From Microbulbifer sp. Q7 (GTDB lineage Bacteria; Pseudomonadota; Gammaproteobacteria; Pseudomonadales; Cellvibrionaceae), in assembly GCF_001639145.1 (NCBI RefSeq), contig NZ_LROY01000002.1, forward strand, positions 404,501 to 468,500: a DNA stretch of 64,000 nucleotides. The letters run 5' to 3'. The number at the start of each line of letters is the position of its first letter. The stretch's first letter is position 1. The position numbers and the translations under genes were made by a program. The notes under the pieces were generated by a model, which worked only from the letters and a program-made list of their open reading frames with translations, was not told the DNA's origin and ran no database searches. Positions 41,919 to 51,651 of this stretch are shown here, one piece after another.

Positions 41919-42911
41919 TTACTGACTGGCCGAGTTGTCCCAGGAAACCAGTTTCTGCAGGGCCAACATGCCGCGATCCAGAAGGAAGCCAATAAACCCG
42001 ATCACCAGAACGGCCGTCATGATGCGCGCGAGAGAGTCGGAACTGCCATTCTGGAATTCGTCCCAGACAAATTTTCCGAGTCCCGGGTTCTGTGCGAGCA
42101 TTTCTGCGGCGATCAGTACCATCCAGGCCACACCCAGGGACAGGCGCATACCGGTAAAAATCATTGGCACGGATGCGGGCAATACAATTTTCTGAACATG
42201 GCGCAGTGCGGGCAGGCGCAGTACCTTACTGACATTTACCAGGTCATTGTCGATGCCGGCTACGCCCACCGCGGTGTTGATCACCATGGGCCAGATACAG
42301 CACAAGGTGACGGTGATCAGTGAGTTCAGGAATGACTTGGCCACAACAGGGTCCGGCGAGGTATACAGCGCGGACACGACCATGGTCACCAGCGGCAGCC
42401 ACGCCAGCGGCGATACCGGCTTGAAGATCTGGATAATCGGGTTGATGGCACTGTTCAGGGTTTTACTCAGGCCGATGGCAATACCCAGCGGGATGGCGAT
42501 GGCAACGGCCAGCAGGAATCCGCTCATCACCGTCACCAGACTGGTTATGATCTGGTCAAGAAAGGTTTCCTTGCCGGTATAGGCGCGAATCTTCGGCGTA
42601 TAATTCGGATCCTTGGCGACGCGTTCTGCGTTGCGTTTTTCCTGGCGTTCGTAAAACGCCTGCTCTTTTTCTCGTGATCGCTGGTGCTCATCATAGAGTG
42701 CCTCAAATTGCTCCATCACCGCCGCGGGGCCGGGGAACTTACCCAGAGAGGTATCGATTTTCTGAGCGGTGAAAGACCACAGAAGCAGGAAAACTAAAAT
42801 ACCAATCAGGGGCAGAGCCACCAGGCGAGTGACATTGCTCAGCCACAGTCTGCTTGGCTGTGGCAACCTGAAACCGTAAAACTTTCCGGTGTTCACAGTA
42901 GTAGTGTTCAT
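41919..42911 (-). CDS. nrtB: Nitrate ABC transporter permease
   Basis: A 330-residue inner-membrane permease. It has an N-terminal helix (about 30-50), a hydrophilic stretch of ~65 charged residues, then five or six helices with the BPD-type EAA-like loop (near LPASVPMIFTGMRLSLGVAW). The extended region and the KPVSPLAWLPL signature are typical of NrtB. GAGGTAA lies before the ATG. It sits between the binding-protein and ATPase genes. Confidence 0.92.
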   Translation of the reverse strand: MNTTTVNTGKFYGFRLPQPSRLWLSNVTRLVALPLIGILVFLLLWSFTAQKIDTSLGKFPGPAAVMEQFEALYDEHQRSREKEQAFYERQEKRNAERVAKDPNYTPKIRAYTGKETFLDQIITSLVTVMSGFLLAVAIAIPLGIAIGLSKTLNSAINPIIQIFKPVSPLAWLPLVTMVVSALYTSPDPVVAKSFLNSLITVTLCCIWPMVINTAVGVAGIDNDLVNVSKVLRLPALRHVQKIVLPASVPMIFTGMRLSLGVAWMVLIAAEMLAQNPGLGKFVWDEFQNGSSDSLARIMTAVLVIGFIGFLLDRGMLALQKLVSWDNSASQ

Positions 42912-43027
42912 CTTCTGTTACCTCGGCACGCGGATTAAGTGCATTCGTTGCATATTCAAGTAGGTGTTGAACAGTTTCTTTAGTGCCGAACCGGGTTAGC
43001 CTGCCAACCCGGTTCGCACTGGGACGG

Positions 43028-44410
43028 TTAGAGTTTCTGTCCGGATTTCAGGCCAATGGCGAACTTCTCGATATATTCATTGGGCTTCTGGCCGTTGTAG
43101 ACAATGCCGTCGATAAAATGGGTCTGCGGGTTGCGGAAGCCATCTTCGCTGGTGAAGTCTGGGAATTGCTCGGCAGTGGCCAGTTTTTCTGCGATCAGGG
43201 AATTGGCGGCGGCCTGGTAAATATCCGGGCGGTAGACCTTGGCTGCCAGCTCCTTGTACCACTCGTCCGGCTTGTCTTCAGAGATCTGGCCCCAGCGACG
43301 CATCTGGGTGAGGTACCAGATGGCATCAGAGTAGTAGGGGTAGGTGGCGTTGTAGCGGAAGAAGACGTTGAAGTCGGGCACTTCGCGCTTGTCACCCTTC
43401 TCGTATTCAAAGGTTCCGGTCATGCTGTTGGCGATGACATCGTAGTCCGCACCCACGTAGTTGGACTGTGACAGGATCTTTACGGCTTCCGGGCGATTCG
43501 CGTTGTTGTTCTCATCCAGCCACATGGCGGCGCGAATCAGGGCGCGGGTAATCCGTACGGTGGTGTTGGGGTACTTTTCGGCGAATTCCTTGGTGATACC
43601 AAATACCTTCTCTGGGTTGTCTTTCCAGATCTCATAGTCGGTAACGACGGGTACGCCAATGCCTTTGAATACGGCTTGCTGGTTCCAGGGTTCACCCACA
43701 CAGTATCCGTAGATAGTGCCTGCCTCCAGAGTGGCTGGCATTTGCGGCGGCGGGGTTACCGAGAGGAGTGCATCGGCGTCGATCTGGCCAGAGGTGTCGC
43801 CTTTGTGCGGCGCGTAGTAACCGGGGTGGATACCGCCGGCAGCCAGCCAGTAACGCAGCTCATAATTGTGGGTGGATACCGGGAATACCATGCCCATATT
43901 GAAGGGCTTGCCATCCGCCTTGTATTTCTCCACCACGGGTTTGAGCGCATCAGCCTTGATCGGGTGCACCGGGCGGCCGTCATCCATCTTGGGAATGTTC
44001 GGCTTCATTTCTTCCCAGATCGCATTGGAGACGGTGATACCGTTGCCGTTCAGGTCCATGGAAAAGGGGGTGATGATATCGGCCTTGGTGCCGAAGCCCA
44101 TGGTGGCGGCTATCGGCTGACCCGCCAGCATGTGCGCGCCATCGAGACGGCCATCGATAACGCCGTCCAGCAGAACTTTCCAGTTCGCCTGTGCTTCGAT
44201 GGTGACGTAGAGACCCTCATCTTCAAAAAAGCCTTTTTCATAGGCGATGGCGATGGGCGCCATATCGGTGAGTTTGATAAAGCCGAAGGTCAGCTCTTCT
44301 TTTTCCGGGTAGCCGAGTTCCTCTGCACTGGAGGACACGGCGACCGAGGAAAATCCTACGGCCAGTACCAGCGAAGCGGCGAGTTTCTTGAAGGGCTTTT
44401 TCCATTGCAT
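43028..44410 (-). CDS. nrtA: Nitrate ABC transporter substrate-binding protein
   Basis: A 460-residue periplasmic binding protein of the NrtA/CmpA type. A signal peptide (about 1-29, SSAVSSSA then [11 protein letters not shown]) precedes the ligand domain with [24 protein letters not shown] and [17 protein letters not shown], which match nitrate-binding proteins. The frame is open to 44536, but the ATG at 44410 (MQWKK) is preferred because AGGAG lies ten bases upstream and the upstream sequence is a leader with a terminator hairpin. First gene of the nrtABD operon. Confidence 0.93.
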   Translation of the reverse strand: MQWKKPFKKLAASLVLAVGFSSVAVSSSAEELGYPEKEELTFGFIKLTDMAPIAIAYEKGFFEDEGLYVTIEAQANWKVLLDGVIDGRLDGAHMLAGQPIAATMGFGTKADIITPFSMDLNGNGITVSNAIWEEMKPNIPKMDDGRPVHPIKADALKPVVEKYKADGKPFNMGMVFPVSTHNYELRYWLAAGGIHPGYYAPHKGDTSGQIDADALLSVTPPPQMPATLEAGTIYGYCVGEPWNQQAVFKGIGVPVVTDYEIWKDNPEKVFGITKEFAEKYPNTTVRITRALIRAAMWLDENNNANRPEAVKILSQSNYVGADYDVIANSMTGTFEYEKGDKREVPDFNVFFRYNATYPYYSDAIWYLTQMRRWGQISEDKPDEWYKELAAKVYRPDIYQAAANSLIAEKLATAEQFPDFTSEDGFRNPQTHFIDGIVYNGQKPNEYIEKFAIGLKSGQKL

Positions 44411-44468
44411 GGTGATTGTGCTCCTGGTCATTCTTAGGTTTTCAGTTGTGTTCGCTCGAAAATCTGGC

Positions 44469-44520
44469 AAAAAAAAACGCTCACCGATGGCCTGCCCGGA
44501 AGGGCAGGGTCGGTGAGCGT
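44469..44520 (-). terminator. Leader terminator (attenuator) of the nrt operon
   Basis: On the minus strand ACGCTCACCGA and TCGGTGAGCGT arms enclose a second CCTGCCC/GGGCAGG stem and are followed by nine T. It lies 59 bases before the nrtA start and downstream of the sigma-54 promoter, so RNA polymerase must read through it to express nrtABD. This matches the leader termination/antitermination used by NasR/NasT (ANTAR) regulators in nitrate operons, although no such protein gene is in the window. Confidence 0.85.
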
Positions 44521-44688
44521 CTCTGCTCGTAGGCATTGTATTTGGATGCCAGATTGCTTGTTACTCGGGCGGCGGATGGCCCGCTTGATCAACAGAAATC
44601 CAGTGCCCTGTTGAGCCGCAGTGATTTCATCGGGGTGGTGTATAAGTGGTCGGCCCCACTCCCTGTCGATCTCCTCTGGCATTTATCT
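44521..44688 (-). promoter_or_regulatory. nrt leader RNA (candidate antiterminator region)
   Basis: About 160 transcribed bases between the sigma-54 promoter and the terminator. Short hairpins are visible (for example AGTGG/CCACT around GGCCGA near 44650, and GGCAT/ATGCC near 44535-44555). I could not confirm the pair of hexaloop hairpins with A and G at fixed positions that ANTAR proteins recognise. Confidence 0.45.
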
Positions 44689-44704
44689 AGCAGGGTTTGT
44701 GCCA
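44689..44704 (-). promoter_or_regulatory. Sigma-54 promoter of the nrt operon
   Basis: On the minus strand TGGCAC-AAACC-CTGCT gives GG and GC separated by ten bases, an exact -24/-12 layout. Expected start near 44678. Sigma-54 promoters are usual for nitrogen-source operons activated by NtrC. A TGGTGCA half-site at 44981-44987 and GTGCAC at 44951-44956 could be parts of NtrC sites, but no full palindrome is present. Confidence 0.75.
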
Positions 44705-45085
44705 AGTTTTGGACGTTGGGGGATTTATTGTTTTGTGGCTTGTATGGTTTAACCGACTTGAGGCGGGCCGTGTCGCTGCCTCAGGGCGTAAGCCTTTGTA
44801 TTGTTTTGAGATTTTTTGCGAGGCCGTGCGCGGTCGGTGGCCATCTGATCGCGTGTGTCTCGCCTGGTCGCAGCGATTGCGGGTGCTTGTGTGATCGTCA
44901 GTCACTGAATTTTTCTGGGCTTTATCCGGGCCTAATCCGGGGCTAAATAGGTGCACAGACCGGGCATGGCGGAATGAATTTGGTGCATGGTGAGCGCTTA
45001 GGGGCTGTGTGATAGCGCAAGGCAAGGCGCTGGAGAGGCTCGGACTGGTAGCAATGGACGCTGGCAAGAGTGGGGATTGGCAGGC
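44705..45085. other. Intergenic region between nrt promoter and fadL terminator
   Basis: About 380 bases upstream of the sigma-54 promoter, probably holding the enhancer for its activator. I see no protein gene with credible composition here on either strand. Confidence 0.5.
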
Positions 45086-45115
45086 AAAAAAATGCCGGGC
45101 CTTGTGGCCCGGCAT
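45086..45115 (-). terminator. Terminator of the FadL-type gene
   Basis: ATGCCGGGCC/GGCCCGGCAT hairpin, followed on the minus strand by seven T, 26 bases after the stop. Confidence 0.9.
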
Positions 45116-45140
45116 GACGACAGGTTTTGTCCGCTTCGTA

Positions 45141-46604
45141 TCAGAAGCTGTAGTTCAGGGAGGCGCCGATTAGCCAGGCTTCGAGGTTGGTGGTGCCACC
45201 ATCGAAGTAGGTGCCAAGGCCAACACCCGGTACCAGCGGAAGGGCCTGGAATTCCTGAATAGGTTCATCATCGCCCCACAGGTACGCGAGGCCACCGTCG
45301 ATACTCAGCTGGTTGTTCACCTTGTAAGTGCCGCCAAAGGTCACCCACTGGCGGTCGGCGTCAGGAATGGACAGTGTGCGCCAGGTAACCGGGAGTCCGT
45401 CGGGAAGGAAACCTACTGCCTGTGACTCCGCAAGTGCGTCATTGTTAAAACCATCGCGCGCTGCGCCATTGTCGTAGGCATAGCCTACGCGCCAGGTCAC
45501 TTCATCGCAGGGGTAGTATTCGACACCCAGACTATAGCGCCAGCCGGTCTTGAAGTTCTCTTCCTTGATCTTCAGCGGGTTGTAGTCCGGCACCGGGTTG
45601 CCATTGACACGCTGATCCGGGAAGAAGGCTTCCAGACGCTCAAAATCATCCCAGTCGGTCCACATTGCACCGAAGGCAACGCCCCACTCATCGTGGAAGC
45701 GGTGGTAGATACCCAGCTCGAAAATGTCGGGCAGGTCCAGGGTGAGGTTAGCGCGCTCGTTATTAAACGGCAGGCCGGTGGTCGCAGAGCGCAGCAGGTC
45801 TGAGTCTACGTCTGCGTCAATTTCCGGGTCCAGCTCGGACTGGTAAGAAACGCCAATATGCGTGCGTCCGTCGACGCTGCGCCAGAGTGCGCCGATGCTC
45901 CAGCCCACATCCCAGTCGTCACCCTCGGCGTCGAGAAGTTTTGCATTGGACGCCGGCCCACCCAGGATTTGCTCCGCGAGCGGGTCGAGGACAAAGTTAT
46001 TCGGTACTTTGCTCTTCAGCGTGGCGTCCGCGTACAGGAAATTGACGGAAACGCCCACACTGAACTGGTTGTTCCAGTCGAAAGCCACCGACGGTGCAAT
46101 ATTGACCGATAGCAGTTCGGTCTGGTCCGCAATATGGGTGACCGGCCAATCGGAATCGAAATCGGTTTCCAGGCCGTAGTCGGTGTTCATCGCCAGGCCG
46201 AAAGACCAGCAGTCGTCCAGCGGCATGGCAAAATAGGCATTGGGCACAAAGGCGCTACTGGCGTAGTCGTCGGCCCTGTCAAATACCGAGGCTTCCAGGT
46301 TCGGGCCGGCGGCGGTGAGAGAATAATAGTCCGTTGTGCCGGCGGCATCGATTTCCGGATTGACGTAGGTAACGCCGACCGAAAACGCCATTTCGTTAAA
46401 CAGCGCAGAGCCTGCCGGGTTACGCGCGAGAATAGCCGCGTTGTCGCCGATGGCGTTTTCCGCAGCGAACGCACGACCCAGGCCCGATGTGCTGGATTCT
46501 TGAAGCGCGAAGCCCGCTGCCAGGGCGCCGCTTGAGAAAGTACCGCCGGTGACGGCGCAGATAGCCGTGGCCAGCGCGGCTTTACGCAAAGATTTGATAG
46601 TCAT
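45141..46604 (-). CDS. fadL: FadL/OmpP1/TodX-type outer-membrane transporter
   Basis: A 487-residue outer-membrane protein. The signal peptide is cleaved after GALAA, leaving GFALQESSTSGLGRAFA, close to the FadL plug start (GFxLxExSxxGxGxAxAG). The NPAG motif near residue 63 and a C-terminal F are also typical. FadL proteins move long-chain fatty acids or other hydrophobic compounds through a lateral opening in the barrel. Substrate not deducible here. The gene is single, with its own terminator. Confidence 0.9.
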   Translation of the reverse strand: MTIKSLRKAALATAICAVTGGTFSSGALAAGFALQESSTSGLGRAFAAENAIGDNAAILARNPAGSALFNEMAFSVGVTYVNPEIDAAGTTDYYSLTAAGPNLEASVFDRADDYASSAFVPNAYFAMPLDDCWSFGLAMNTDYGLETDFDSDWPVTHIADQTELLSVNIAPSVAFDWNNQFSVGVSVNFLYADATLKSKVPNNFVLDPLAEQILGGPASNAKLLDAEGDDWDVGWSIGALWRSVDGRTHIGVSYQSELDPEIDADVDSDLLRSATTGLPFNNERANLTLDLPDIFELGIYHRFHDEWGVAFGAMWTDWDDFERLEAFFPDQRVNGNPVPDYNPLKIKEENFKTGWRYSLGVEYYPCDEVTWRVGYAYDNGAARDGFNNDALAESQAVGFLPDGLPVTWRTLSIPDADRQWVTFGGTYKVNNQLSIDGGLAYLWGDDEPIQEFQALPLVPGVGLGTYFDGGTTNLEAWLIGASLNYSF

Positions 46605-46832
46605 GAGGTCCCACTCAATTGCTGAAAATTATGCCAGCGGGAAAATGACCCTTTACTGGCGAAGAAGCTTTTCCAGAAAGTTTTTGCTTCAAGCAAACAA
46701 ATTCCCAGTAGCTTGATTCTAGCAGTGCGATTTTTACGCACGTGGAGAATGCGGCGACTTTATAGTGGCCTGTAGCGGAAAAATCTACGGGTTGTCGTAA
46801 ATTTTTTGGAAGATGAGAGAAATTTTTTCTAA

Positions 46833-47597
46833 TTAATTTTCAGCGGGGACTTCTTTGCCATCGATGGATAATTTTGTCAGGGTAATTTGGTAGCTTTTGC
46901 CATTATCTTCTTGCTGCCAAAGTTTTACCAAAGCGTAATTCCATTTTGGCGCAAACCAGATATTGGTGACACGTTCTGCTCCAGCTTCGCGCACACGTTC
47001 AACCTTGACGGTTTCGATCACACCCATTGGCGTTTTGATATTTTCTGTGCCGGCGACACGGAATTCGTACTGGCGAATTTTACGACCGTCGGCCACCTGG
47101 TATTTCAGCGGCGTTTTCTGATTGGCGACATCCACCGCCAGTTGCAGTTGATAGCTGATCTTGTCCTGTAAATTCGCTGGCGCTTTTTCGATGCTGCGCG
47201 ACTTGTCGTAAACATTGACGACACGGCTGGCGTTGTCTTCAAAACTCAACGCGGTATGCCGATCCTTGCCGAGGCCGGATTTCTGGTAGTCGTAGTGTTG
47301 CGGTATCAGCTGCAAACCCTGCTGCGCAAAACGGGAATACTCTTCAATTTTTGCGAACATCGAGTGGGCCGAAAAATCCAGGCGCCAGCTGGCGGGCGAA
47401 CCTGTGAGCTTGCGTTCGGCGGTTACGGCGAAGCCACTGAACTTGGCTTCATAGGTGGCGGAAAAGGGAAGGAGTACCTTGGGCGCGATTTCGTGGTCTG
47501 TTTCAGCCTGGCTGAAGGGGGCAATGGAAAATAGGGTGAGAAACGACAGTAACAGGGTGTTGCCAATCGCTTTCTTTCGCAGTGCGTTGTGAGTCAA
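46833..47597 (-). CDS. DUF3108 periplasmic protein
   Basis: A 254-residue protein with a signal peptide (about 1-31, SQA) and the DUF3108 fold: LPFSATYEAKFSGF..., then a long antiparallel beta region with TNIWFAPKWNYALVKL near the end. Function unknown. Its position after purM and purN on the same strand is conserved in Pseudomonas-like bacteria, so co-transcription with the purine genes is likely. Confidence 0.87.
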   Translation of the reverse strand: MTHNALRKKAIGNTLLLSFLTLFSIAPFSQAETDHEIAPKVLLPFSATYEAKFSGFAVTAERKLTGSPASWRLDFSAHSMFAKIEEYSRFAQQGLQLIPQHYDYQKSGLGKDRHTALSFEDNASRVVNVYDKSRSIEKAPANLQDKISYQLQLAVDVANQKTPLKYQVADGRKIRQYEFRVAGTENIKTPMGVIETVKVERVREAGAERVTNIWFAPKWNYALVKLWQQEDNGKSYQITLTKLSIDGKEVPAEN

Positions 47598-47658
47598 GAG
47601 TCCACCTCCGGCCTGAAATTCTGATTGTGGGATTCAGGCCGAAAGTGTAGTCGGCCTG

Positions 47659-48333
47659 TCAGTCGAGGCGCTTGCCGCTGCGGGGCAGTAGCTCGCCATC
47701 CAGTAGTACGCGATCGCCGTCCATTGTCAGCCGCCCCTGGGCGAACCAGCGGGCAACCAGCGGATACATTTTATGTTCCTGCACCTGAACACGCTGTGCA
47801 AGGGTTTCCGCGGTGTCACCGGCTTCAATGGGCACGGCGGCCTGCAATACGGGTGGGCCGCCATCCAGTTCTTCGGTGACAAAGTGCACGGTGGCACCGT
47901 GTTCGCTGTCTCCGGCGTCCAGCGCACGCTGGTGCGTGTGCAGGCCCTGGTACTTGGGCAACAGAGAGGGGTGAATGTTCAACAGGTGGCCGCTGTAGTG
48001 GCGTACGAAGTCGGGAGTGAGAATGCGCATAAAGCCTGCCAGGATCACAAGATCCGGCTGGTAGCTATCAATGCGCTTGACCATCGCCTGGTCGAAGTGC
48101 TCGCGATCGGAGAAATCCCGGTGGCTCAGTACCTCGGTGGCAACGCCGGCATTGCGCGCACGGGTGAGGCCGTAGGCATCCGCTTTGTTGCTGATGACCG
48201 CCTCAACCGTGTACTCGCACGCCCCACTGGCGGCGTCGTCGAGGAATGCCTGCAGATTGGTGCCACTGCCGGAAATCAGTACCACGACGCGGCACCGCGC
48301 CGCAGCGGGCGCGGGTGAAGATTGGGTAGACAT
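47659..48333 (-). CDS. purN: Phosphoribosylglycinamide formyltransferase
   Basis: A 224-residue GAR transformylase that uses 10-formyltetrahydrofolate in purine synthesis. The N-terminal motif VVVLISGSGTNLQAFLD, the catalytic NIHPSLLPKYQGLHTHQRAL and the following GATVHFV are diagnostic. The frame continues upstream over purM, but the ATG at 48333 fits homologs; it starts seven bases after the purM stop. Confidence 0.96.
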   Translation of the reverse strand: MSTQSSPAPAAARCRVVVLISGSGTNLQAFLDDAASGACEYTVEAVISNKADAYGLTRARNAGVATEVLSHRDFSDREHFDQAMVKRIDSYQPDLVILAGFMRILTPDFVRHYSGHLLNIHPSLLPKYQGLHTHQRALDAGDSEHGATVHFVTEELDGGPPVLQAAVPIEAGDTAETLAQRVQVQEHKMYPLVARWFAQGRLTMDGDRVLLDGELLPRSGKRLD

Positions 48334-48340
48334 TGTCGGA

Positions 48341-49405
48341 TTACAGTCCCGCCAGCTCGACCGCTTCGCCGTCGGCGCTCGTGGCCGCTTCGATGCTGCC
48401 GAGGATGAAGGCATCTTCGCCCAGTTCTTGCAACTTGGCGACCGCCTTGTCGGCATCGGCTGCGGGTACACAGATCACCATGCCAACACCACAGTTGAAG
48501 GTGCGGTACATCTCGCGGCCTTCGATATTGCCGGTTTCCTGCAGCCAGCGGAATACGGGCGGCAGAGCCCAGCTCTTGGTGTCGATCACCGCACGGGCAC
48601 TCTCGGGGAGCACGCGGGGCAGGTTTTCCAGCAGGCCGCCGCCGGTGATATGGCTCAGGGCGTTGACCTGGACTTCCTTCATCAGTGCCAACAGGCTCTT
48701 GACGTAGATGCGGGTGGGCGCCATCAGGGATTCGGCCAGGGTTTTGCCTTCGAGGTCCTTCTGCAGGTCGGCACCGCTGATCTCGAGCACCTTGCGAATC
48801 AGGGAATAGCCATTGGAGTGGGGGCCAGAGGAGCCCAGGGCAATCAGTTTGTCACCGGCCTGCACTTTGGAGCCGTCGATGATCTCGGATTTCTCTACCA
48901 CGCCCACGCAGAAGCCGGCCAGATCGTAGTCGTCACCCTCGTACATACCCGGCATTTCGGCGGTCTCACCGCCCACCAGCGCGGCACCCGCCAGCTCGCA
49001 ACCGCGGCCGATACCGGCCACCACGTCTGCCGCAATATCCACATTCAGCTTGCCGGTGGCGTAGTAATCCAGGAAGAACAGCGGCTCGGCGCCGGCGACA
49101 ACCAGGTCATTCACGCACATGGCCACCAGATCGATACCGATGGTGTCGTGGATGCCCAGGTCCATGGCCAGACGCAGCTTGGTGCCCACACCGTCGGTGC
49201 CAGACACCAGAACCGGCTCTTTATAACCGGTGGGCAGCTCACACAGAGCGCCAAAACCGCCCAGACCGCCCATCACTTCCGGGCGTGCGGTGCGCTTGGC
49301 CACGTGCTTGATACGCTCGACCAGCGCGTTGCCTGCGTCGATATCGACACCGGCGTCTTTGTAGCTGAGAGAGGGGCTGGAGGAGTTCGGCTTGGAGTCA
49401 CTCAT
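48341..49405 (-). CDS. purM: Phosphoribosylformylglycinamidine cyclo-ligase
   Basis: A 354-residue AIR synthetase. It starts [14 protein letters not shown], includes [18 protein letters not shown] (with EPVLV here), the [11 protein letters not shown] loop and [18 protein letters not shown] region ([16 protein letters not shown]). It closes the imidazole ring in de novo purine synthesis, using ATP. It is the first gene of a purM-purN-DUF3108 operon and diverges from DUF2066. Confidence 0.97.
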   Translation of the reverse strand: MSDSKPNSSSPSLSYKDAGVDIDAGNALVERIKHVAKRTARPEVMGGLGGFGALCELPTGYKEPVLVSGTDGVGTKLRLAMDLGIHDTIGIDLVAMCVNDLVVAGAEPLFFLDYYATGKLNVDIAADVVAGIGRGCELAGAALVGGETAEMPGMYEGDDYDLAGFCVGVVEKSEIIDGSKVQAGDKLIALGSSGPHSNGYSLIRKVLEISGADLQKDLEGKTLAESLMAPTRIYVKSLLALMKEVQVNALSHITGGGLLENLPRVLPESARAVIDTKSWALPPVFRWLQETGNIEGREMYRTFNCGVGMVICVPAADADKAVAKLQELGEDAFILGSIEAATSADGEAVELAGL

Positions 49406-49663
49406 GGTTCAACCTGTAAAGGGCCTGTTTGGAAGGGCGCGTATTCTAGTAGAAATTTACCTGAATGTGCGAACTGAAGGCTGGGAGAAACAGCCGACAC
49501 TGATACAATAGCCGGTAATTGACCGCCGGGGCCTGTCTTCGGCGTGTAAGCGCACCACCCAGCAGGCCTTGCCAGATTGTGCGAAGGCCATTTCACCGGC
49601 GTAAACCGGTTCTGGGACGTGCATCTGATACGCCTATAAAGAGGTAAAGGGGACACCGAGCCA

Positions 49664-50761
49664 ATGCCATTGACCATGAACCCCCGGGGGCTAGTCTGTT
49701 TCGCGCTGTTGCTGGCGGCACTGTTTGTGGCACTGCCCGCGTCGGCGCGGGTAATGCCAGATCTGTATGAAGTGAATGAAGCGGTGCCCAGCCGCGGTAC
49801 CACGGACCGCGCTGCGGCCACCAGCCGGGGCCTGGAGCGGGTGTTTGTACGGGTGACCGGAAACCAGACGGTGGGCAGCAGCCCCAAGCTGGCACCGGTG
49901 CTGGAACAGGCCCAGAAGTACGTGCAGGGCTACCGCTATGACACCGTCGATAACCAGCTCTATGTGCGCCTGACGTTTGACCCCCAGGCGGTCAATGATC
50001 TGGTGCACCAGCTGCAATTGCCCCTGTGGCCCAATAATCGCCCGGGTACTCTGGTGTGGATGGCGGTGGATACCCTGCAGGGTGGCCGCGACACCTTGCG
50101 CCAGGAGGACTACCCGGAACTGTTCGGTCTGCTCGACGGGCTGGCCATGGAGCGCGGGTTGCCACTGGACTTCCCGGTAATGGATCTCAATGACCAGCGC
50201 AATATGCCCCTCGGCGCCCTGTGGGCACAGGACGAGAGCGCGGCACAGCGCGCCGGCGTGCGTTATCGTCCGGATGCGACCCTGATGGGGCGCCTGCTGC
50301 AGACTTCCGGGCAGCGCTGGCAGGCTAACTGGCTGCTGATCCACGGTGGCCGCAGCTATGCTTTCGATGCCAGCGGTACCTCGCTGGAAGAAGTGGCCCT
50401 GCGCGGTGTGAATGAGGCTGCGAACCGCCTCGCAGAACGCTATGCGGTGCGCACCGACGACACCGGCGTGACCAGCGCGGTACTGGTGGAAATTTCCGGT
50501 GTGCGCAGTTTTGCGGACTACTCCGCGGCCACCAGTTACTTGCAGGGGTTGGCCCAGGTCAGCAGCGCAGATGTGCTGTCGGTCAATGGCGATCGCCTGA
50601 CGCTGGCGCTGACCACGAGCACTCAGCTGGAATCCCTGCGGGATGTGCTCGCTTTGAACCGCAATTTGCAACTGGCAAACGACGAGGGGCTGGTGGATTT
50701 GACCGGTTATCGCGCGCCCCTGGGCAGTGCCCAGAATCCCTTGCGCTACAGCTGGCAGTAA
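49664..50761 (+). CDS. DUF2066 exported protein
   Basis: A 365-residue protein with a signal peptide (about 1-28, PASA) and a DUF2066 domain (R-x-R-G-L-E-R-V-F-V-R-V-T-G-N near residue 60, then YVQGYRYD). Function unknown. It is always found next to hda in this group, and its stop is five bases from the hda start, so they share a transcript. Confidence 0.87.
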   Translation: MPLTMNPRGLVCFALLLAALFVALPASARVMPDLYEVNEAVPSRGTTDRAAATSRGLERVFVRVTGNQTVGSSPKLAPVLEQAQKYVQGYRYDTVDNQLYVRLTFDPQAVNDLVHQLQLPLWPNNRPGTLVWMAVDTLQGGRDTLRQEDYPELFGLLDGLAMERGLPLDFPVMDLNDQRNMPLGALWAQDESAAQRAGVRYRPDATLMGRLLQTSGQRWQANWLLIHGGRSYAFDASGTSLEEVALRGVNEAANRLAERYAVRTDDTGVTSAVLVEISGVRSFADYSAATSYLQGLAQVSSADVLSVNGDRLTLALTTSTQLESLRDVLALNRNLQLANDEGLVDLTGYRAPLGSAQNPLRYSWQ

Positions 50762-50766
50762 TACCC

Positions 50767-51501
50767 GTGGCCGATAGCAGTCAATCTGGTGGTGTCCCGC
50801 AGCAGCTCTCGCTGGGGGTGTCTCTGCGCGATGACGCCACCTTTGCCAATTTTTTCCAGTCCCCCGACGATGGCAACCGCCAGGTGGTAGGCCTGCTGCG
50901 CGCATTCGCCAGTGGTGAAAGTCCCGAGCAGGCCGTGTACCTGTGGGGCGAACCGGGCAGCGGGGTAACGCACCTGCTGCAAGCGGTTTGCCAGGTAGCA
51001 GAGGCGGCAGGGCGCAGCTTTCAGTATCTGCCGTTGGCGGAGCTGATCGAGGCCGAGCCGGAGGTGATCGTCGACGGGCTGGAGTTTCTCGACCTGGTCT
51101 GTATCGACGACCTGCAACTGATCGAGGGGCGAGCAAACTGGCAGACCGCCCTGTTTCATCTATACAACCGATTGCGCGACGGCGGTCGCCAGCTGATCCT
51201 CGGGGCGCGCAAGTCTCCGCGCGGCCTCGTGCTGGATCTCGCCGACCTGCACTCGCGTTTGCAGTGGGGCCTCACCTTCCAATTACACCCGTTGAGTGAT
51301 GCCGACAAACTGGCGGCGCTGCGCCAGCGCAGCCGCCTGCGGGGCTTCGACTTGCCGGAAGACGTGGCCCAATACATATTGCATCGGGCACCGCGGGACA
51401 CCCGCGCGCTCTTCGCCTGCCTGGAGCAGCTGGACCGGGCGTCTCTTCAGGCCCAGCGCAAAATTACAATTCCCTTCGTTAAACAGGTTCTGAATATCTG
51501 A
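50767..51501 (+). CDS. hda: DnaA regulatory inactivator Hda
   Basis: A 244-residue AAA+ protein related to DnaA. An N-terminal clamp-binding motif (QLSLGV) is followed by the P-loop region (WGEPGSGVTHLLQA) and the Walker B DLVCIDDLQLI. Hda with the loaded beta clamp stimulates ATP hydrolysis by DnaA and limits re-initiation. The usual Walker A Lys/Thr is changed to Val-Thr-His, as in many Hda proteins. Start GTG. It ends in a terminator. Confidence 0.93.
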   Translation: MADSSQSGGVPQQLSLGVSLRDDATFANFFQSPDDGNRQVVGLLRAFASGESPEQAVYLWGEPGSGVTHLLQAVCQVAEAAGRSFQYLPLAELIEAEPEVIVDGLEFLDLVCIDDLQLIEGRANWQTALFHLYNRLRDGGRQLILGARKSPRGLVLDLADLHSRLQWGLTFQLHPLSDADKLAALRQRSRLRGFDLPEDVAQYILHRAPRDTRALFACLEQLDRASLQAQRKITIPFVKQVLNI

Positions 51502-51514
51502 ACCTGCCTCCGGA

Positions 51515-51544
51515 AAAAGGCCGCGGCAATTGCCCGGCCTTTTC
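51515..51544 (+). terminator. Terminator of DUF2066-hda
   Basis: AAAAGGCCG/CGGCCTTTT arms around GGCAATTGCC, ending in TTTTCTT, 14 bases after hda. Confidence 0.85.
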
Positions 51545-51651
51545 TTCATTTGCTTCTACACTGTAGTCATTAATGTGTATTTTCCCGCCGGCTTTGGTGC
51601 CGGTGTTGCGGATAACGCTTTCGATAACGTTGGTAAATAGTGGAGGAATGC

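Noticed and set aside
44434..44682. 82-residue minus-strand frame in the nrt leader
   Set aside because: It runs straight across the terminator hairpin and its poly-T (Phe-Phe), so it is the leader, not a gene.
44687..45115. 142-residue minus-strand frame in the gap upstream of nrtABD
   Set aside because: His/Arg/Ser-rich composition, covers a terminator, no similarity.
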